From contig JAETXT010000002.1 in NCBI GenBank assembly GCA_019188255.1, forward strand, positions 6,565,011 through 6,629,010: 64,000 nucleotides of DNA, given 5' to 3'. Shown piece after piece: positions 53,048 through 64,000 of the stretch. A program made the position numbers and the translations under genes. Numbering within the stretch: position 1 is the first letter of the stretch; each line of letters begins with the position of its first letter. Source of the stretch: Verticillium longisporum (Eukaryota; Ascomycota; Sordariomycetes; Glomerellales; Plectosphaerellaceae). The notes under the pieces were generated by a model, which worked only from the letters and a program-made list of their open reading frames with translations, had not been told where the DNA came from and made no database searches.

Positions 53048-55037
53048 TTAGGCGCTCTTCTCACGATCAACCTTGTCCTCCTGGACAATATGTGGCTGCG
53101 GCTGTGCGGGCGTAGGTGTCTCGCCAACCCTCTTCTCCTCGCCCGTCAGGATCGATCCGCCATGCTCCGAGCTCGTCGTGCGGTCCTCGTATTGCGCTCC
53201 CTTGAAGGGAGCAACGGTTTCATCAGCGGGGGCAGCAATTGCAGCGGGAGCCGTGTTGGACTCGTTATCGCCAGGTAGGGGCGCCAGAAGTCCTTCTTGC
53301 CCTTGAACAGACGGACGATCCAGCCAGGCAGGAGACCGCCAGGAATGTGCCAGGTCCAGGGGTCCTTCTGGTCCTTGTTGTGAGGGACGAGACGGCCACC
53401 CGTCGCGAGGCCGATCAGGAGGATCATCGTGTTGATGAGGATGTAGCTGCAGACGCCGGCAATCAGACCGTCGGCAATGGAGTAGGTAAAGGGCATGATG
53501 GCGATAGTGAGGAAGGCAGGAATCGAGTCGCCAGGGTAGCCCCAGTTGATCTCTGTCACAGCTCGCACCATCATGGAGCCAACGAGGATGAGCACGCAGC
53601 CCGTGGCCCAGGGAGGAATAGAGGCGAAGATGGGCGCAAAGAAGAGGGAGATGAAGAAGCAGAAGCCGGTCGTCATGGCAGTGATGCCCGTCTTGCCGCC
53701 CTCGGAAATACCGGCGCCGGATTCGATGAATGCTGTGACAGGTGAGGTGCCAAAGATGGAGCCGATGGAGATGCTCAGAGCGTCAACCATGTAAGCGACG
53801 GCGGAGCCCTCGAAATCTTGGGTGCGCTCGTCGATCAGGTCGGCGAAGCGAGCCATCGAGTAGAGAGTGCCAGTGCAGTCGAGAATGTCGACGTAGGTGA
53901 ATGTGATGAGAGCGAGAGCGAATTGGCCGCCGTGTCCAGAGATATCCCACTGTTGAACGTTGAGGGTGCGCTGGATGGGGTGGAAGTCGACGACCTTCTT
54001 GAAGAACTCAAAGTTGCTGTCGCCAAGCTCGGTGTAAGGGAAGTTGGTGACCGGGGTGCCGCGGGGCCACGAGATGATACTGACAAGCAAGATGCCAATC
54101 AGGATGGCACCCTTGACGCGGAACATCTGGAGGAAGACGGTAAGGAAACCACCGCAGAAGATTCCAACCCACATTGTGGGGTTGCGCATCTTGTGAGACG
54201 AAGGGCAAGTGCCATCCTCCAGGCGCGTCGACGGCGGGCAGCCAGCGAGCGCAACGGGCGTAGCGGTGGAGCCGGTAATGAGACCGATACCCTCGCCGTA
54301 GGTCAGACCGATGAGTGTCAGGAACAGACCAATACCGACACCAGTGGCGAGCTTGATGGATCTGGGAATAGCACGGGCGAGCCACTGGCGGAGGCCGAGG
54401 ACGGCGAGACCGAAGAAGATGAAGCCCTCGATGAAGATGGCTGTCATAGCGACTTCGTAAGGCACACGACCACTTCCGTTGAAGCCAACAACGTCGTAGG
54501 CAAGGTAGGCGTTGAGACCCATGCCGCAGCTAATACCAACAGGCCTTTCTCGGGTGTGAGTGAGGGACTCCTCAATGGCATTTGGGGCTGGCGCATGGAG
54601 AGACTTACATGTTGGCAAAAAGGCCCAGACAGAAGGTGCTCAGAGCAGAGATAGCAGCGGTGGCGGTGACAAGATCCCGCCTAATCTCCGTCTTGCACAG
54701 GAGATACTCGGTGTTCTCAACACAGATGGGGTCGTCGGGTGTGCTGTTGCAGACACAGGTGCCGCCCGAGTCCGAGACAATAGACGAGTTGACGGCGAGA
54801 ATGTAGGCCATGGCGAAGAAGGTGACGAGGCCAGCACGTAGTTCCGTCAAGAACTTGGAGCCCTTTCGCTCCCTCGGCTATGGTTGCGCATCTCATGATC
54901 AGTCCCAGTCTCGGTGGGCAGTCTCAGCCCATCCGAAGGGTTCCAATATGACTTACATGACCGCAGCCATCAAGCTTAAACCAGCGACCAGCGCGGCTGC
55001 GCGCGACCTTGTTGTTGATTGTGTCGGTCCACGCCAT
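53048..55037 (-). CDS. azgA: AzgA-type purine permease, with a frame break near the C-terminus
   Basis: Exons are 54957-55037, 54609-54877 and 53048-54544 (introns 79 and 64 nt). The start MAWTDTINNKVARSRAGRWFKLDGCGH and RERKGSKFLTELRAGLVTFFAMAYILAVN match AzgA. Further landmarks are SCGMGLNAYLAYDVVG, ARAIPRSIKLATGVGIGLFLTLIGLTY, TYVDILDCTGTLYSMA, SPVTAFIESGAGISEGGKTG and IPPWATGCVLILVGSMM, with about 12-14 hydrophobic segments. By family it is a plasma-membrane H+ symporter for adenine, guanine and hypoxanthine. At about 53269-53271 the as-read frame diverts to a stop at 53146. Restoring one G gives a hydrophilic tail (DNESNTAPAAIAAPADETV..) ending EDKVDREKSA at TAA 53048-53050, for a total of 615 aa. 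Confidence 0.92.
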
Positions 55038-55525
55038 ATTGGCAGAGTTTGAATCGAAGCCGACGGTCGGATGAATGAATGAAGAAGATGATGATCAAAG
55101 AGGCAGGGGTGTATCGCTGGCAAGGCGAAAGCTGCTCCCTCTAGTAGTGCGTCAAAACCCGAAAATTGGGGATAGCGAAGCCTTAGGGGGAAAAAAATTC
55201 TCCAGGTCGCTAGGCTAGATCTTGCCAGTGATGGGTCCCTTGGGATGGCGTAACGGGGTCGCGGCAATGGAGGAAGGGGCGTCAAAAGTTGAGGCAGAGG
55301 AGTGCAGACAGTTAAGGCGCGCACTGACAGTGGCAGGCAAACTGAGAGCAGTGTCGACGGTGCAAACGTCAGCTACGTACGGTCAGATTAAGAAAGTTGC
55401 GATCAGGAGGAGGGGACCAACCTGGTGATATTTCAATGCGACAGTAGCAGCACAAACGCGACGGGGAGGCACGGCGGCGAAAAGGTTGTGTCAGGGCTCT
55501 TGGGGTCGACATCTGACAAGGGGCG

Positions 55526-55531
55526 TTATCT
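55526..55531 (-). promoter_or_regulatory. GATA-factor-like site upstream of azgA
   Basis: TTATCT on the plus strand is AGATAA on the minus strand, matching the AreA-type HGATAR consensus about 490 nt before the azgA start. AzgA expression depends on nitrogen source in Aspergillus. A single short motif is weak evidence. Confidence 0.25.
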
Positions 55532-56264
55532 TTACAGGCTCGACCTACTATTGGTGTAAATGAGTGATTATGAGCTAGATCCGTAGCTTGGGGCCTTGGG
55601 AAGGTGGGCGGGTGGGTTTTGGCGATGCAGGACTAGGGCGGGAATGGCCTTTCGGACTTGGGGATTGGCACGAGTAATCCATTCATGGATGGGGAGCCCT
55701 GTCGATGCCTGCATGTCGCATGTCGCATGTGTTGCTGCTGTTGCTCACGAACTAGCAACCAGGGGCGCCGAGAAGGTGGAAGGCCAAGGATGAGTTGATG
55801 GGGAGGACAGGCGATATCGCATCATCCTTGCCAGTCCCTGCCGTCTATTGAGTGGGCTTGGGTGGGCTGGGCCCTGATTTGCCTGTACCTGCGGCAGAGA
55901 GTGCAATTGAGTTGTCGACGACGTACGATCCGAGGTTGTGCTGCTTCTCCGGCCTCCTGTCGTGAACTTATCGTGTTGCGTCGTGCTATGCGAGTGTTGA
56001 AGGGGGGAGGGGGGGCGACAGACATCATGGCCACTGTCCAACGGGCGACTAGGAGGACTGCGAGAGAGCAGAAGGTTTCTGCTGCCGAAGCGTGGCGTCT
56101 CAAAACTTCAGCCTAGGCGACTTTGGACTGCAGAATGAGACTGCCGCTAGGGCGGGGTGAAGCCGTCGATGGGCCTACCACATGGCATAGGTTGGTGGTG
56201 GCCGCCAGATGAATAGCAAGGGTCCTGTCATGGCTGTGTGTCTTGACATGCTGAAGCTCCCGTG

Positions 56265-56300
<36 letters not shown>
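56265..56300. repeat. (CAGC)9 microsatellite
   Basis: Nine perfect tetranucleotide units, followed by TAGCTGC. Confidence 0.97.
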
Positions 56301-59300
56301 TAGCTGCATACTGGGGGAGGGGATTGCATCGCGGGTTGCCGGGTCGTAGGTAGGTCGCAGATACGGGTTGTGCGTATCTGAGATGTGGGGGGGTTTGCAG
56401 AAAAAGGCCGGCGGTCGGCGAGGCATTGGACGCGGAGATGGCTGCCCAGTCTGGTAACTGGATGCCGTGCCGTTGAAGCTTCTGAATCGCGGATCACCCA
56501 GATGAGGATGCCAACGCCGTGCAATGGCCACCCCGGAGCTGACTGCAGTCGAAGCGCGGAAGGCATTTCCGTCTCTCATTTAGAACGACGCCAATTTTCC
56601 TTACCCGTTTGTATTGTTCCAATTCCGCCTGGCCGAAGAAGCATGCGATGGTAGGTCAGGCCAGGTTGGTATGCCAATGGGATTGGGATACTGAGAGCTG
56701 CATAGATGGAATGAACATGATGGTGGCATGGACATCGGGAGTACGCGAAGGTCTGGGTAGCAGAACCAAGACAGGCAGTGGCGGGGGTCGCCGGCGGGCA
56801 AGTCCCAGTCTGAGGCGGTCCTGCTAAGGATAGATTTCGCTGTAGGTACCATAGCAGGCATGATCACGGCGGCAAGTACATGTGTTTGTTGGAGAAGGTG
56901 CTATCGCACGACGAGGAAGCAGCGACAGAGACCATCGGCCATCACCGCCTGCACTACATTAGGTGCCTTGGGCTGAGCAGCCATCAGGCATGTGAGCACT
57001 CTTCCGCCATTGAAGCCATTCGATCATGTCCATCGTCCACCACACATCTCCCTAATCGTACCAACCATCACCCACGTCCCGAGGCAGCTATCAACATCAA
57101 AGACACTTAGTGCGCACCTTCGGCAGGCTAGCCAGTGCGCCACCGGCGCCGTCCTATCTATGCCACGCCTATCTCGCCGAGACCCGCTCAAGACCCCCCA
57201 AGTCCCGAGGGATCCGCCCACTCCAACTTTCTCTAGCAATTCACGTATCAATCTACTCACGTATCAATCTACCAACGACCTCCGGTTGAAGAATCCTCTT
57301 TCAGCCTCGGTACCCAACTCGGCGTATCAGCTTCCTCAGCAGACACTCACCAGCAGCCCGTCGCCATTACCAACACAGGTCAGATACAGAAGGCAGGACG
57401 TGCAAGAGAGGCTGCATCTGTAACCATCGCGGTCGTACTCGTGTTGCCAGGCGCCCTGGGTCTACTGCTAAGTGACAGTGGAGGGCGAGCCCAAGGCCCT
57501 GGTGGTCCTACACTATTAATTTCCTTCCGCGCTCGAACAAGGCACGTTGCGAGAGGCTACATCGCATATCCCGCCTCCGGAGTGTTGGGACATCGACCTA
57601 GGTTGCGCGGGGAACCAAAACCATCATATATCACGACTTGGTGAGAGCTGAGAGGTCGTCCAGCTCGTCCCAGCTACTGACCCCAAAGCTGTCGTCTACC
57701 TTCCTGTCGGTCATTAGGCGCCAACCCGACAGAGAATTCCTCAAGAGGAGCCTTCCAGTATCCCCTCGCCGGACATGACCCAGACATATGCGGAGGCATG
57801 CCAAGGTTCCACGACAGCACGCCGTGCGCTGGCAGTCAAACTCAACAACACGCGGCTCGCACACCTGAACACTGGACATCACCCCTGAGATCACCTTTGC
57901 AATTACCCAAGCCAGTCAACGGAACCAGCCGGTGCCAGTCCCGTCAGTGTCGGCAATGAAGTGAACGAACATTTGGAACACATGACACAATAGAATCCAA
58001 CGCGCTGGGAGCCCACAGAAGACATGACGCCAACTATGCTTAACTGCCCGCACCCGACGAGGGCTATCAGTGGTCGTCGAATGTCTGTATAGCGGCACAA
58101 TGACGCCCTCGAGCCTCATCTCGTTTGCTGAGGCATCGTGGACGCCGAGTGGTGGCCCGGTCCAGACTTTGCTCACGCACATGGATGATGACGACGCCGC
58201 AATCAGAACCAGGAAGTTTGTACTACTGGCTATGCTACATTCTGACCGACTGACACACGAAAAAATTGCGCTCGGGTTTCTGGCTGGCCCGTGGGGCTCG
58301 ATGTTGACGACTGAGCGAGCCCATTGGCTTGGTTGTAGTCGTGACACGGCATCACAGCATCCTCATCATGGTTGGCCTATCGATTTCTTGCCCCAACCGG
58401 GTGGCAATAGCACTGTGTCTGGCCGTCTTTTGTGGCCCTTTGGCCGTGGTCGATGGCCTGTCGTCAGTCCGGCTGTCCGAGTCCCGACGCCAGCGCATTG
58501 GGGCTATAGCGATGATATTCACTCCAGCGGTGAGCGCGGCTCACGCTCCGGAGCCGACTACTGGAACGACTGCCGGCGCTCCTACCTGGGTGACATTTTG
58601 AAGTCAGGGGATCCCGAGCGCTAGGAAGGATCACGCGACAATGGAGGACACCAGCCAGCACACGGATCTTCGAGACGATACGACGCGAGAAAAAGGCGCG
58701 AATGCCCCAGCGACTCGAGGGGTTAAGTTCCACTAATTGATCCCACGGCGATGTGCAGCGTAGACGATCACTAACAGCCGCGTGAAGCATCCCCATGAGA
58801 CTCGCCCTCCATGATCGTGGGAGAGCGTGGGAGCTCATGCATCTTGTGCATCACACAAATGAGCGGAGGGGACCCAATCTTCAGCCCAGGCGGCAAGCCC
58901 AGGCCCTCGCTGAATGGCGGTCTGCACGACGCTTGGCTGCAAGATGTCCTCATGAGGCCCATGTCGGACTGGCTAGACGAGCTTCGATTGGGATTTGATG
59001 TTTGGTCGCTTGGTCCCGGAGGGAAGCATGACGTCAAGCTTGAGGACCCTGCGTTTTACTCTGCAGCCCACCTTTTCTCGTTTCGAGCCCATCAATCATT
59101 GTCAACGTAGAACGCCCAACCTGCCAAGCCTGCTTTTTGTTCTCTCTCCGTTGCTGCATCGCGCCAATCCGGGCTGGCATCGTGGCCCGTTGAGGTAGGT
59201 CCGGTCGCTACTGCTGCTGCCATGGGTGTTGGTTGATGCTTGTTGGGAGTCCTCCCTCAGCCCCTTTCCCCCGCAATCCTGTCGAGAGGTCAAAAGATCG

Positions 59301-59509
59301 ACGCCTTGTGACGCTTTTCCTCAGGCGACCCTGGGCGACACTGCATTTCTTCAATCTCGCCCCCCCCCCTGCATTTACTATATATTTCCCTTGGCTGCCC
59401 ACAGCTGGGCATCGTGACCCCATGTGCATTGCATCATTACCCTTTTGCTAAGCTTTGTTGCATTGTTCTTGGTTCTCTTGTCTTCCTTGAATATCATAAT
59501 TCAACTCAC

Positions 59510-60652
59510 ATGGCACGCCATCAAAGGTATCCGGTAAGAGAAGTCGATGCCGGCTATCCCCCTTACGACGAGCCACCGCGACGTGTTGCCGACCCCTATG
59601 ATCCTTATCCGCCGCTACGCTACGCCGAGAGGCAACGCCGACAAAAACCCAGTTACCATGATGATAGGTTCTCTCGAGACTATCCTTCTGGCTCAACCCG
59701 ACGCAACTCCAGGGATGTCCCTTTTGAACGCCACCAACACGATGTAAGGCCTGTCCGCGGCGCCTCCGAGATGAGGCCTAGTCGCGGTGGCTTCGACAAC
59801 TCTCCCGAGCCCGCCCCAAAGTCCAGGCGCGGCCGTAGCGAAGCACCACGATCCTCACACGCGCCAAGATCAGAGTCTCCTGAGGCATATCGGCGCCGAG
59901 CCACCCACAGCCGCCCAGCATATGATCGAGACGATGACGCATACAGAAGGAATACCAGAGCTAGAGCAGGGTCTCTGGATCAAGGGTACGGCCCAGCCGC
60001 CAACCACGAACGTCAGAAATACCCACCACGCGCCGCTGACACACGCCACTCTCGATATCCGGCCTATGGCCCCAGCTATCCCGATGATGATGGCGAGGAT
60101 GACTTTCGCCGCCCAACAAGGACGCGCACTCAGCCTATCCCTCCTCCACCACAGCATCATGAACGCCGCGTGGAGCCCGATTCGCACTATCAGACCCGTG
60201 GTCGCGCTCGCAACATGTCTCGTGAGCCCGAGCATGATCCTTACCATGAGGCTCCCTCTCGAGCCCCGCCTCGTTCCCGTTCGGTTCCAAGCAAGCCCAC
60301 AACTCCCGAGCACGCATCAGGCGGCCGCTCCAAAGCGAAAAAGGCCGCCGGCTACGCCGCCATAGGCGCCGCCACCCGCATGGCCATCCAGGCCGGCGCT
60401 CAGGCTGCCTACAAGCTTCGTGACGACCCATCCCCCTGGATCGGCGAGAAGGGCGTTCGCGTCGCCACCGCTGCCCTTGGCGCCGGTCTCGTCGACGGCT
60501 TCGTCGGCTCCAAGCGCTCCCCGGTCAAAAAGGGCGGCATGCGCCACCAGGTTATGAAACAGGCGGCCGAGGCGGGGATTAGGAACTTTGTCGTCCAGCC
60601 TGCCACGACGCATGCGCAGCAGCACGTGCACGACGCAAGGAAGAAACGATAG
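59510..60652 (+). CDS. Arginine/tyrosine-rich disordered protein with Ala/Gly-rich C-terminal domain, uncharacterised
   Basis: A single-exon gene of 380 aa; the ATG at 59510 (MARHQRYPVREVDAGYPP) is chosen because the open frame further upstream has no coding character. The first ~285 residues are extremely rich in Arg, Tyr, Pro, Ser and Asp, with many RS, RR and SR pairs, predicted disordered and a likely phosphorylation target. The final ~95 residues are different: an Ala/Gly-rich helical block (AAGYAAIGAATRMAIQAGAQAAYKL), then GEKGVRVATAALGAGLVDGFVGSKR and a conserved-looking KKGGMRHQVMKQAAEAGIRNFVVQP. The small-residue spacing resembles glycine-zipper, membrane-associating proteins. I recognise no family. 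Splicing or RNA association (RS-like) and membrane association are both possible. Confidence 0.8.
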   Translation: MARHQRYPVREVDAGYPPYDEPPRRVADPYDPYPPLRYAERQRRQKPSYHDDRFSRDYPSGSTRRNSRDVPFERHQHDVRPVRGASEMRPSRGGFDNSPEPAPKSRRGRSEAPRSSHAPRSESPEAYRRRATHSRPAYDRDDDAYRRNTRARAGSLDQGYGPAANHERQKYPPRAADTRHSRYPAYGPSYPDDDGEDDFRRPTRTRTQPIPPPPQHHERRVEPDSHYQTRGRARNMSREPEHDPYHEAPSRAPPRSRSVPSKPTTPEHASGGRSKAKKAAGYAAIGAATRMAIQAGAQAAYKLRDDPSPWIGEKGVRVATAALGAGLVDGFVGSKRSPVKKGGMRHQVMKQAAEAGIRNFVVQPATTHAQQHVHDARKKR

Positions 60653-61366
60653 AGTCCCTAGACTATGTGTGTCTGTGGTCCTGATCCAAACTTTCCCGAT
60701 CTGCGGCTCTTGTCTTTCTTGTATTTTTGTACCCCACATACCGACATGTGTGATACATTGAGCTCTACTATGACTTTTCAACGAATGAACAGAACTAACA
60801 TATTGGATATGTGCTCTCTTGGACGACGAGGGAGTAGGCGGCGTTATGAGGTTTATGATACCGATATGATCTTTGCGCAAGGCGATTCTCCAGACAATAC
60901 TATGGTTGCGGTAGCGTAGTTTCTCTTCTCAACTCTTGCCTGTCGATATTAGCCTAGAGAAATCAATACCCCCCTTTGATCGAGACCGCACTGTAGACTG
61001 TGATTTGCTATGAGTGAATTTTTGGGGGCTGCTGAGAAGCCATTGACATCACAGGCAAGCCATGTCTCTGATTTGCAATCCCACTCTTCACCAAAGTCCG
61101 GATACAAGCTGACCCGAGACTCTCTCTCACCCCCCCAAACACACATACACACATACACGTCTGATGAGACATTAGTACTCTACACCAGCACATACTTCCG
61201 GCCCGGGCCATGGTGTCTTGGTCACAACCTCTCAGCCGCTGTCTGACCTCGTGTCGATCCGGGCCACTCCCATAGGCGTATACGTGTCTCGCCCGCCACT
61301 AACAGTGCCATCATGTCGTGTCTTGTGTCCACGCAGTGCCCTCGCTCTTTGCCAGCCCCAGCCCCT
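60653..61366. other. Intergenic: convergent 3' flanks
   Basis: 714 nt between two convergent stops, A/T-rich in part, with a short CACATACA-type repeat around 61138-61160. No gene is seen. Confidence 0.5.
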
Positions 61367-63032
61367 TCAATCAGTTTTGTCGCTGCTGCCAAGCGGGCCT
61401 GACACGGTTTCCAACGTGGGCGTCTGCAGCGGGTTTTCGGCATTAGTTGCCAGCTCCTTCTCATCGACCGTTTCAGCGGCACCGACTTCCTCCGGCGTAC
61501 CGCCCGTGACTACCCCTTGGGCGGCTGGAGAGTTGCCGGCTACCATCGCTGCGAGGCGAGCAGCGGGACCTTCCTTCTTCCGTGGTTGAGGAGCTGGAGA
61601 AAAGTCAGATTTCATTCATCAACGACCGAGTTGGTTGCCTTACCTCGACCGTTTTCCTGGACGTAGAAGCGCCGCAGTAGGCCCACGGCCTCCTCGCGTC
61701 CCCATCCGCCTTCGATCTCGAAACCACGCTCAACATTTCCGCCATCGCCATCCGGGTTGGACTGGGGCATATGGTATTGTCCGTTCTGTGGCTTGGGAGC
61801 TGGCTGCGTCGACTGAGCTGACTGAGCTGACTGAGCTGACACGGGTCGTGAAGGGGCTGTTGTGCCGCTGTCATTGTTGTCTGATTCTGAGGGCAATTCT
61901 TTAATGTAAGGTCTGTCCTGTGGCCTAATAGAGTTCAAGTGGATACTGAAGACGCCGCCAGCACCACCGAACTTGTCGTTCACAGCGCCAAAGTAGACTT
62001 TGCGAATCCCTAGCTGTCTGAGCAGCCCGGCGCACATGACGCACGGTTCGACAGTCACGTACAGCACTGACTCGCGAATGATGGAGCGTGGCACGCGAGG
62101 GTCGGGGTGCTGCTTCTGGCCATACGGATAGAGATGGCCATTCTTCACGTATGAAGTGTCCTTCAGGCTGGGGTCAGGACCAAGCTCGGCATCCTTCTCG
62201 CGGTCTCGCTGCTCGCGCTCGGCAGCGGACATCTCGGTCGGGACATGCCGAGGTTCGGCAGCTGCATCATCCGATGTCACGCCCGCGGGACGGTAGGAAA
62301 GGAGGGCCGAGACGGCCATGAACTCGGCATGACGAGTACCATTGCGAGTGACATTTGTCGCGTTCATGCCCTTGGCGATGACTTTGTTGTTGTGAACAAC
62401 GACGCAGCCGACGGGCGTCTCGTTGGTGCGGAGCGCGAGGCGAGCCTGCGAAAGTCGGTCAGCTTGTTTTCCCTCGAGAACCTCACGAGCGCCACGCATA
62501 CCATGTCCAGGGCTTGGTCCATGAAGCCATGGTGAGTTGCCTTTTCGCTATCTGTCTCAGCTTCATGCTGTAAGGGGCCAGCGGAGGAAGCTAAGCCTGC
62601 TTTCCCGGGCGACGCATCGTCCAGCGACAGGCGAGCCATCGAGCCATCGAGGCCGCTGGACGCAGGCGGTCGATTCTCTTGGTTGGCATGGATCGACATG
62701 TTGTTTGTTGGGGAGGCTGGCTCCGAGGCGTTACTTTCGACGTCCGGTTTCGCGTCTGGTCTGTTTTCTTCTGACTGCGCGGAAGCTGTTGTGGTAGTGT
62801 CCTCGGATTCGCTGTACTGAGACGAGGACACAGAAGATGGAGAACGGGGAATAAGGCGGCGAAAGAAGCGATTCAGAAACCGACCCGTAGATGAGAATCG
62901 ACGGTTTCCCTCAGGCGTTGAGGCCGATGCTTGTTGTGCATTGGAAGATGAAGCAGCAGTTGTTGGTGGTGTTGTTGCCACTGCTTGGGACAATGACTGC
63001 CCCGAGGCAGGAACCGGGGCCTGATTCACCAT
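61367..63032 (-). CDS. tad2: tRNA-specific adenosine-34 deaminase catalytic subunit (TAD2/ADAT2-like)
   Basis: Exons 62502-63032, 61644-62445 and 61367-61593 (introns 56 and 50 nt) encode 519 aa. The CDA-fold deaminase domain begins at MDQALDMARLALRTNETPVGCVVVHNNKVIAKG. The zinc site is HAE (TRHAEFMAV) with PCVMC (VTVEPCVMCAGLL), and the HAE glutamate is the proton shuttle. A fungal-type insertion separates the two halves. KVYFGAVNDKFGGAGG and LLRRFYVQENGRAP close the domain. The ~160-residue N-terminus is Ser/Pro/Thr-rich and long for the family; the ATG at 63032 is the first in frame, but a shorter start is possible. Tad2 with Tad3 converts A34 to inosine in tRNAs such as the Ile(AAU) and Val(AAC) genes in this window. 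Confidence 0.9.
61811..61840. repeat. 9-bp repeat x 3.3 inside tad2
   Basis: GACTGAGCT repeated in tandem; on the coding strand it encodes a Ser-Ala-Gln triplet repeat in a low-complexity linker. Confidence 0.9.
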
Positions 63033-64000
63033 TGTAGAAGTTGCGCTTAGCGTGTAGTACCTTCCTCTAAAGTCTTTCCCTCTTTCCACGGTATCAGCAA
63101 TTGAGTCGATCAGCAACGTTTCGCCAGCCAAAGACACCTCAGTGCGAGTGATCCTCTCAACCGGCTCTGCAATTGAGCGTCGTCCAAAGAGGAACCGATT
63201 TCCAACACGTCTCTCGATCCGATTCAGCTCTACTTCAACGGCCTCACAGCTTCCTCTCCCTCAAGAACAAGAGAATAATGAGGAATAAGGTGTTGTGCCA
63301 CCAGTCAGCCACGGGTCTCAATGTTGCATAATGACAAAGGCCAAGAGCTGAAGACCACTTCACATCAGTACCATACCAGAACAAGGTCAGGGACAAGACT
63401 TTACCACTCAACCACTTCGAACGCCCAAGAATAATGACTGGACTATTGCATACAGAGAGTGACTGGAGTCTCGTTTGCTGGTGTCTTTGACGGAGAATAT
63501 TTTCAGAATCTCAACGTCCACCAAGTGGAGCGCAAACACGTGATCACGTGATACCGAGAGACATCTCTCGATGTTGGTGCCTGAGAACTGACAGCCGTCG
63601 TTACTTCACCATTGCATCTTGAGTCTTTATCAAGTATTGAACACGGAATCACACTTTTTATGACCTGTACCCTGCAGTGTTGGCATGTGGATGGAAAACG
63701 GAAGTGTCCGTTGGCAGCGACGCTCATCCAGTCTGCTTGTCATGACATGTTGAGCGGGCCGTCAATTTATGAACATGATTCATCTTAGAACAGTATGCGC
63801 TGCATTGGGAGTTAAATTATGGACACCTGCTCGAGGTGAGGGTTTTCAGTCTGAAGTGTGGACATAGGCACAGTCACGATCACGCGAGGCCCAAATTCCA
63901 GCCAAATCAGTAGATTATCGACAGACCTAGGGGCAATAAGCGCACACATCCCAGCTACCTCACCTCCCTAAGCCCGTCCAAAACCCTTCACACTGACTAG
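63033..64000. promoter_or_regulatory. tad2 upstream region to window edge
   Basis: No gene is recognised. It should include the tad2 promoter. A 14-bp palindrome with two CACGTG boxes lies at 63537-63550. Confidence 0.5.
63537..63550. promoter_or_regulatory. Perfect palindrome with two CACGTG E-boxes
   Basis: CACGTGATCACGTG reads the same on both strands and carries two E-box cores flanking AT. It is a candidate bHLH (Cbf1/USF-like) site about 500 nt upstream of tad2. Confidence 0.5.

Larger units (their letters stand above)
55038..59509. other. Gene-poor region of about 4.5 kb upstream of azgA
   Basis: No supported gene. It contains the azgA promoter, a (CAGC)9 microsatellite, and scattered ORFs (for example 58070-58624) without recognisable domains. 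The right end (about 59200-59509) is pyrimidine-rich with a long C run and should be the leader of the downstream gene. Confidence 0.5.

Noticed and set aside
53818..54654. Plus-strand ORF of 278 codons opposite azgA
   Set aside because: Antisense shadow of conserved transporter segments; its Glu/Asp-rich composition is the reverse reading of membrane helices.
58070..58624. 184-codon plus-strand ORF
   Set aside because: No recognisable motif, overlapping ORFs on the other strand, and no splice signals suggesting a larger gene.
63033..63137. Extension of tad2 start to 63137
   Set aside because: That frame opens with GTG, not ATG; the first ATG is at 63032.

Overview
This window is a piece of nuclear genome from a filamentous ascomycete fungus, most likely a Sordariomycete. 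The evidence is short introns (about 50-170 nt) with GT...CTAAC/CTGAC...AG signals, a fungal Zn2Cys6 regulator, ergosterol biosynthesis (ERG6), a fungal hacA with its short unconventional intron, an AzgA purine permease, and intron-bearing nuclear tRNA genes. The class assignment is inferred from remembered family resemblance (hacA, MCP1, the complex I 21-kDa subunit), not from a search.

Layout, left to right: 3' part of a GRIP golgin (+, entering from the left edge); mitochondrial-type SDR (+); SWIRM/Fun19-like protein (-); a gene-poor stretch of about 7 kb; small multi-pass membrane protein (-); F-box protein (-) divergent from a C2H2 protein (+); seven-exon Zn2Cys6 regulator (-); MCP1 (+); single-pass cysteine-rich surface protein (-); zuotin (-); tRNA-Ile(AAU) (-); MZM1 (+); SLT11/ECM2 (-) divergent from ERG6 (+); PDB1 (+); SKI2 (+); ESCRT-III subunit (-) divergent from a DUF427 protein (+); about 4 kb gene-poor; hacA (+); CSM3 (-) divergent from the complex I 21-kDa subunit (+); tRNA-Val(AAC) with intron (+); AzgA purine permease (-); about 4.5 kb gene-poor; arginine-rich uncharacterised protein (+); TAD2 (-). 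No transposon, CRISPR array, biosynthetic cluster or rRNA was recognised. The genes are a mixture of housekeeping functions: mitochondria (PDB1, MCP1, MZM1, complex I), translation (zuotin, TAD2, tRNAs), RNA processing and decay (SLT11, SKI2), membrane traffic (golgin, ESCRT-III), replication fork (CSM3) and ER stress (hacA). Adjacent genes do not form a pathway.

The strongest structural observation is that seven conserved genes carry single-base reading-frame breaks, mostly in mononucleotide runs, and zuotin also has one in-frame TAG. In each interrupted gene the spliced coding length becomes an exact multiple of three when one base per break is corrected (one gained for every break except zuotin, where one is removed). 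Because most of these genes are housekeeping genes with intact sequence on both sides of each break, sequencing or assembly indels are more likely than pseudogenes. The most biologically interesting locus is hacA, which has a probable 20-nt IRE1-type intron plus a four-codon upstream ORF.
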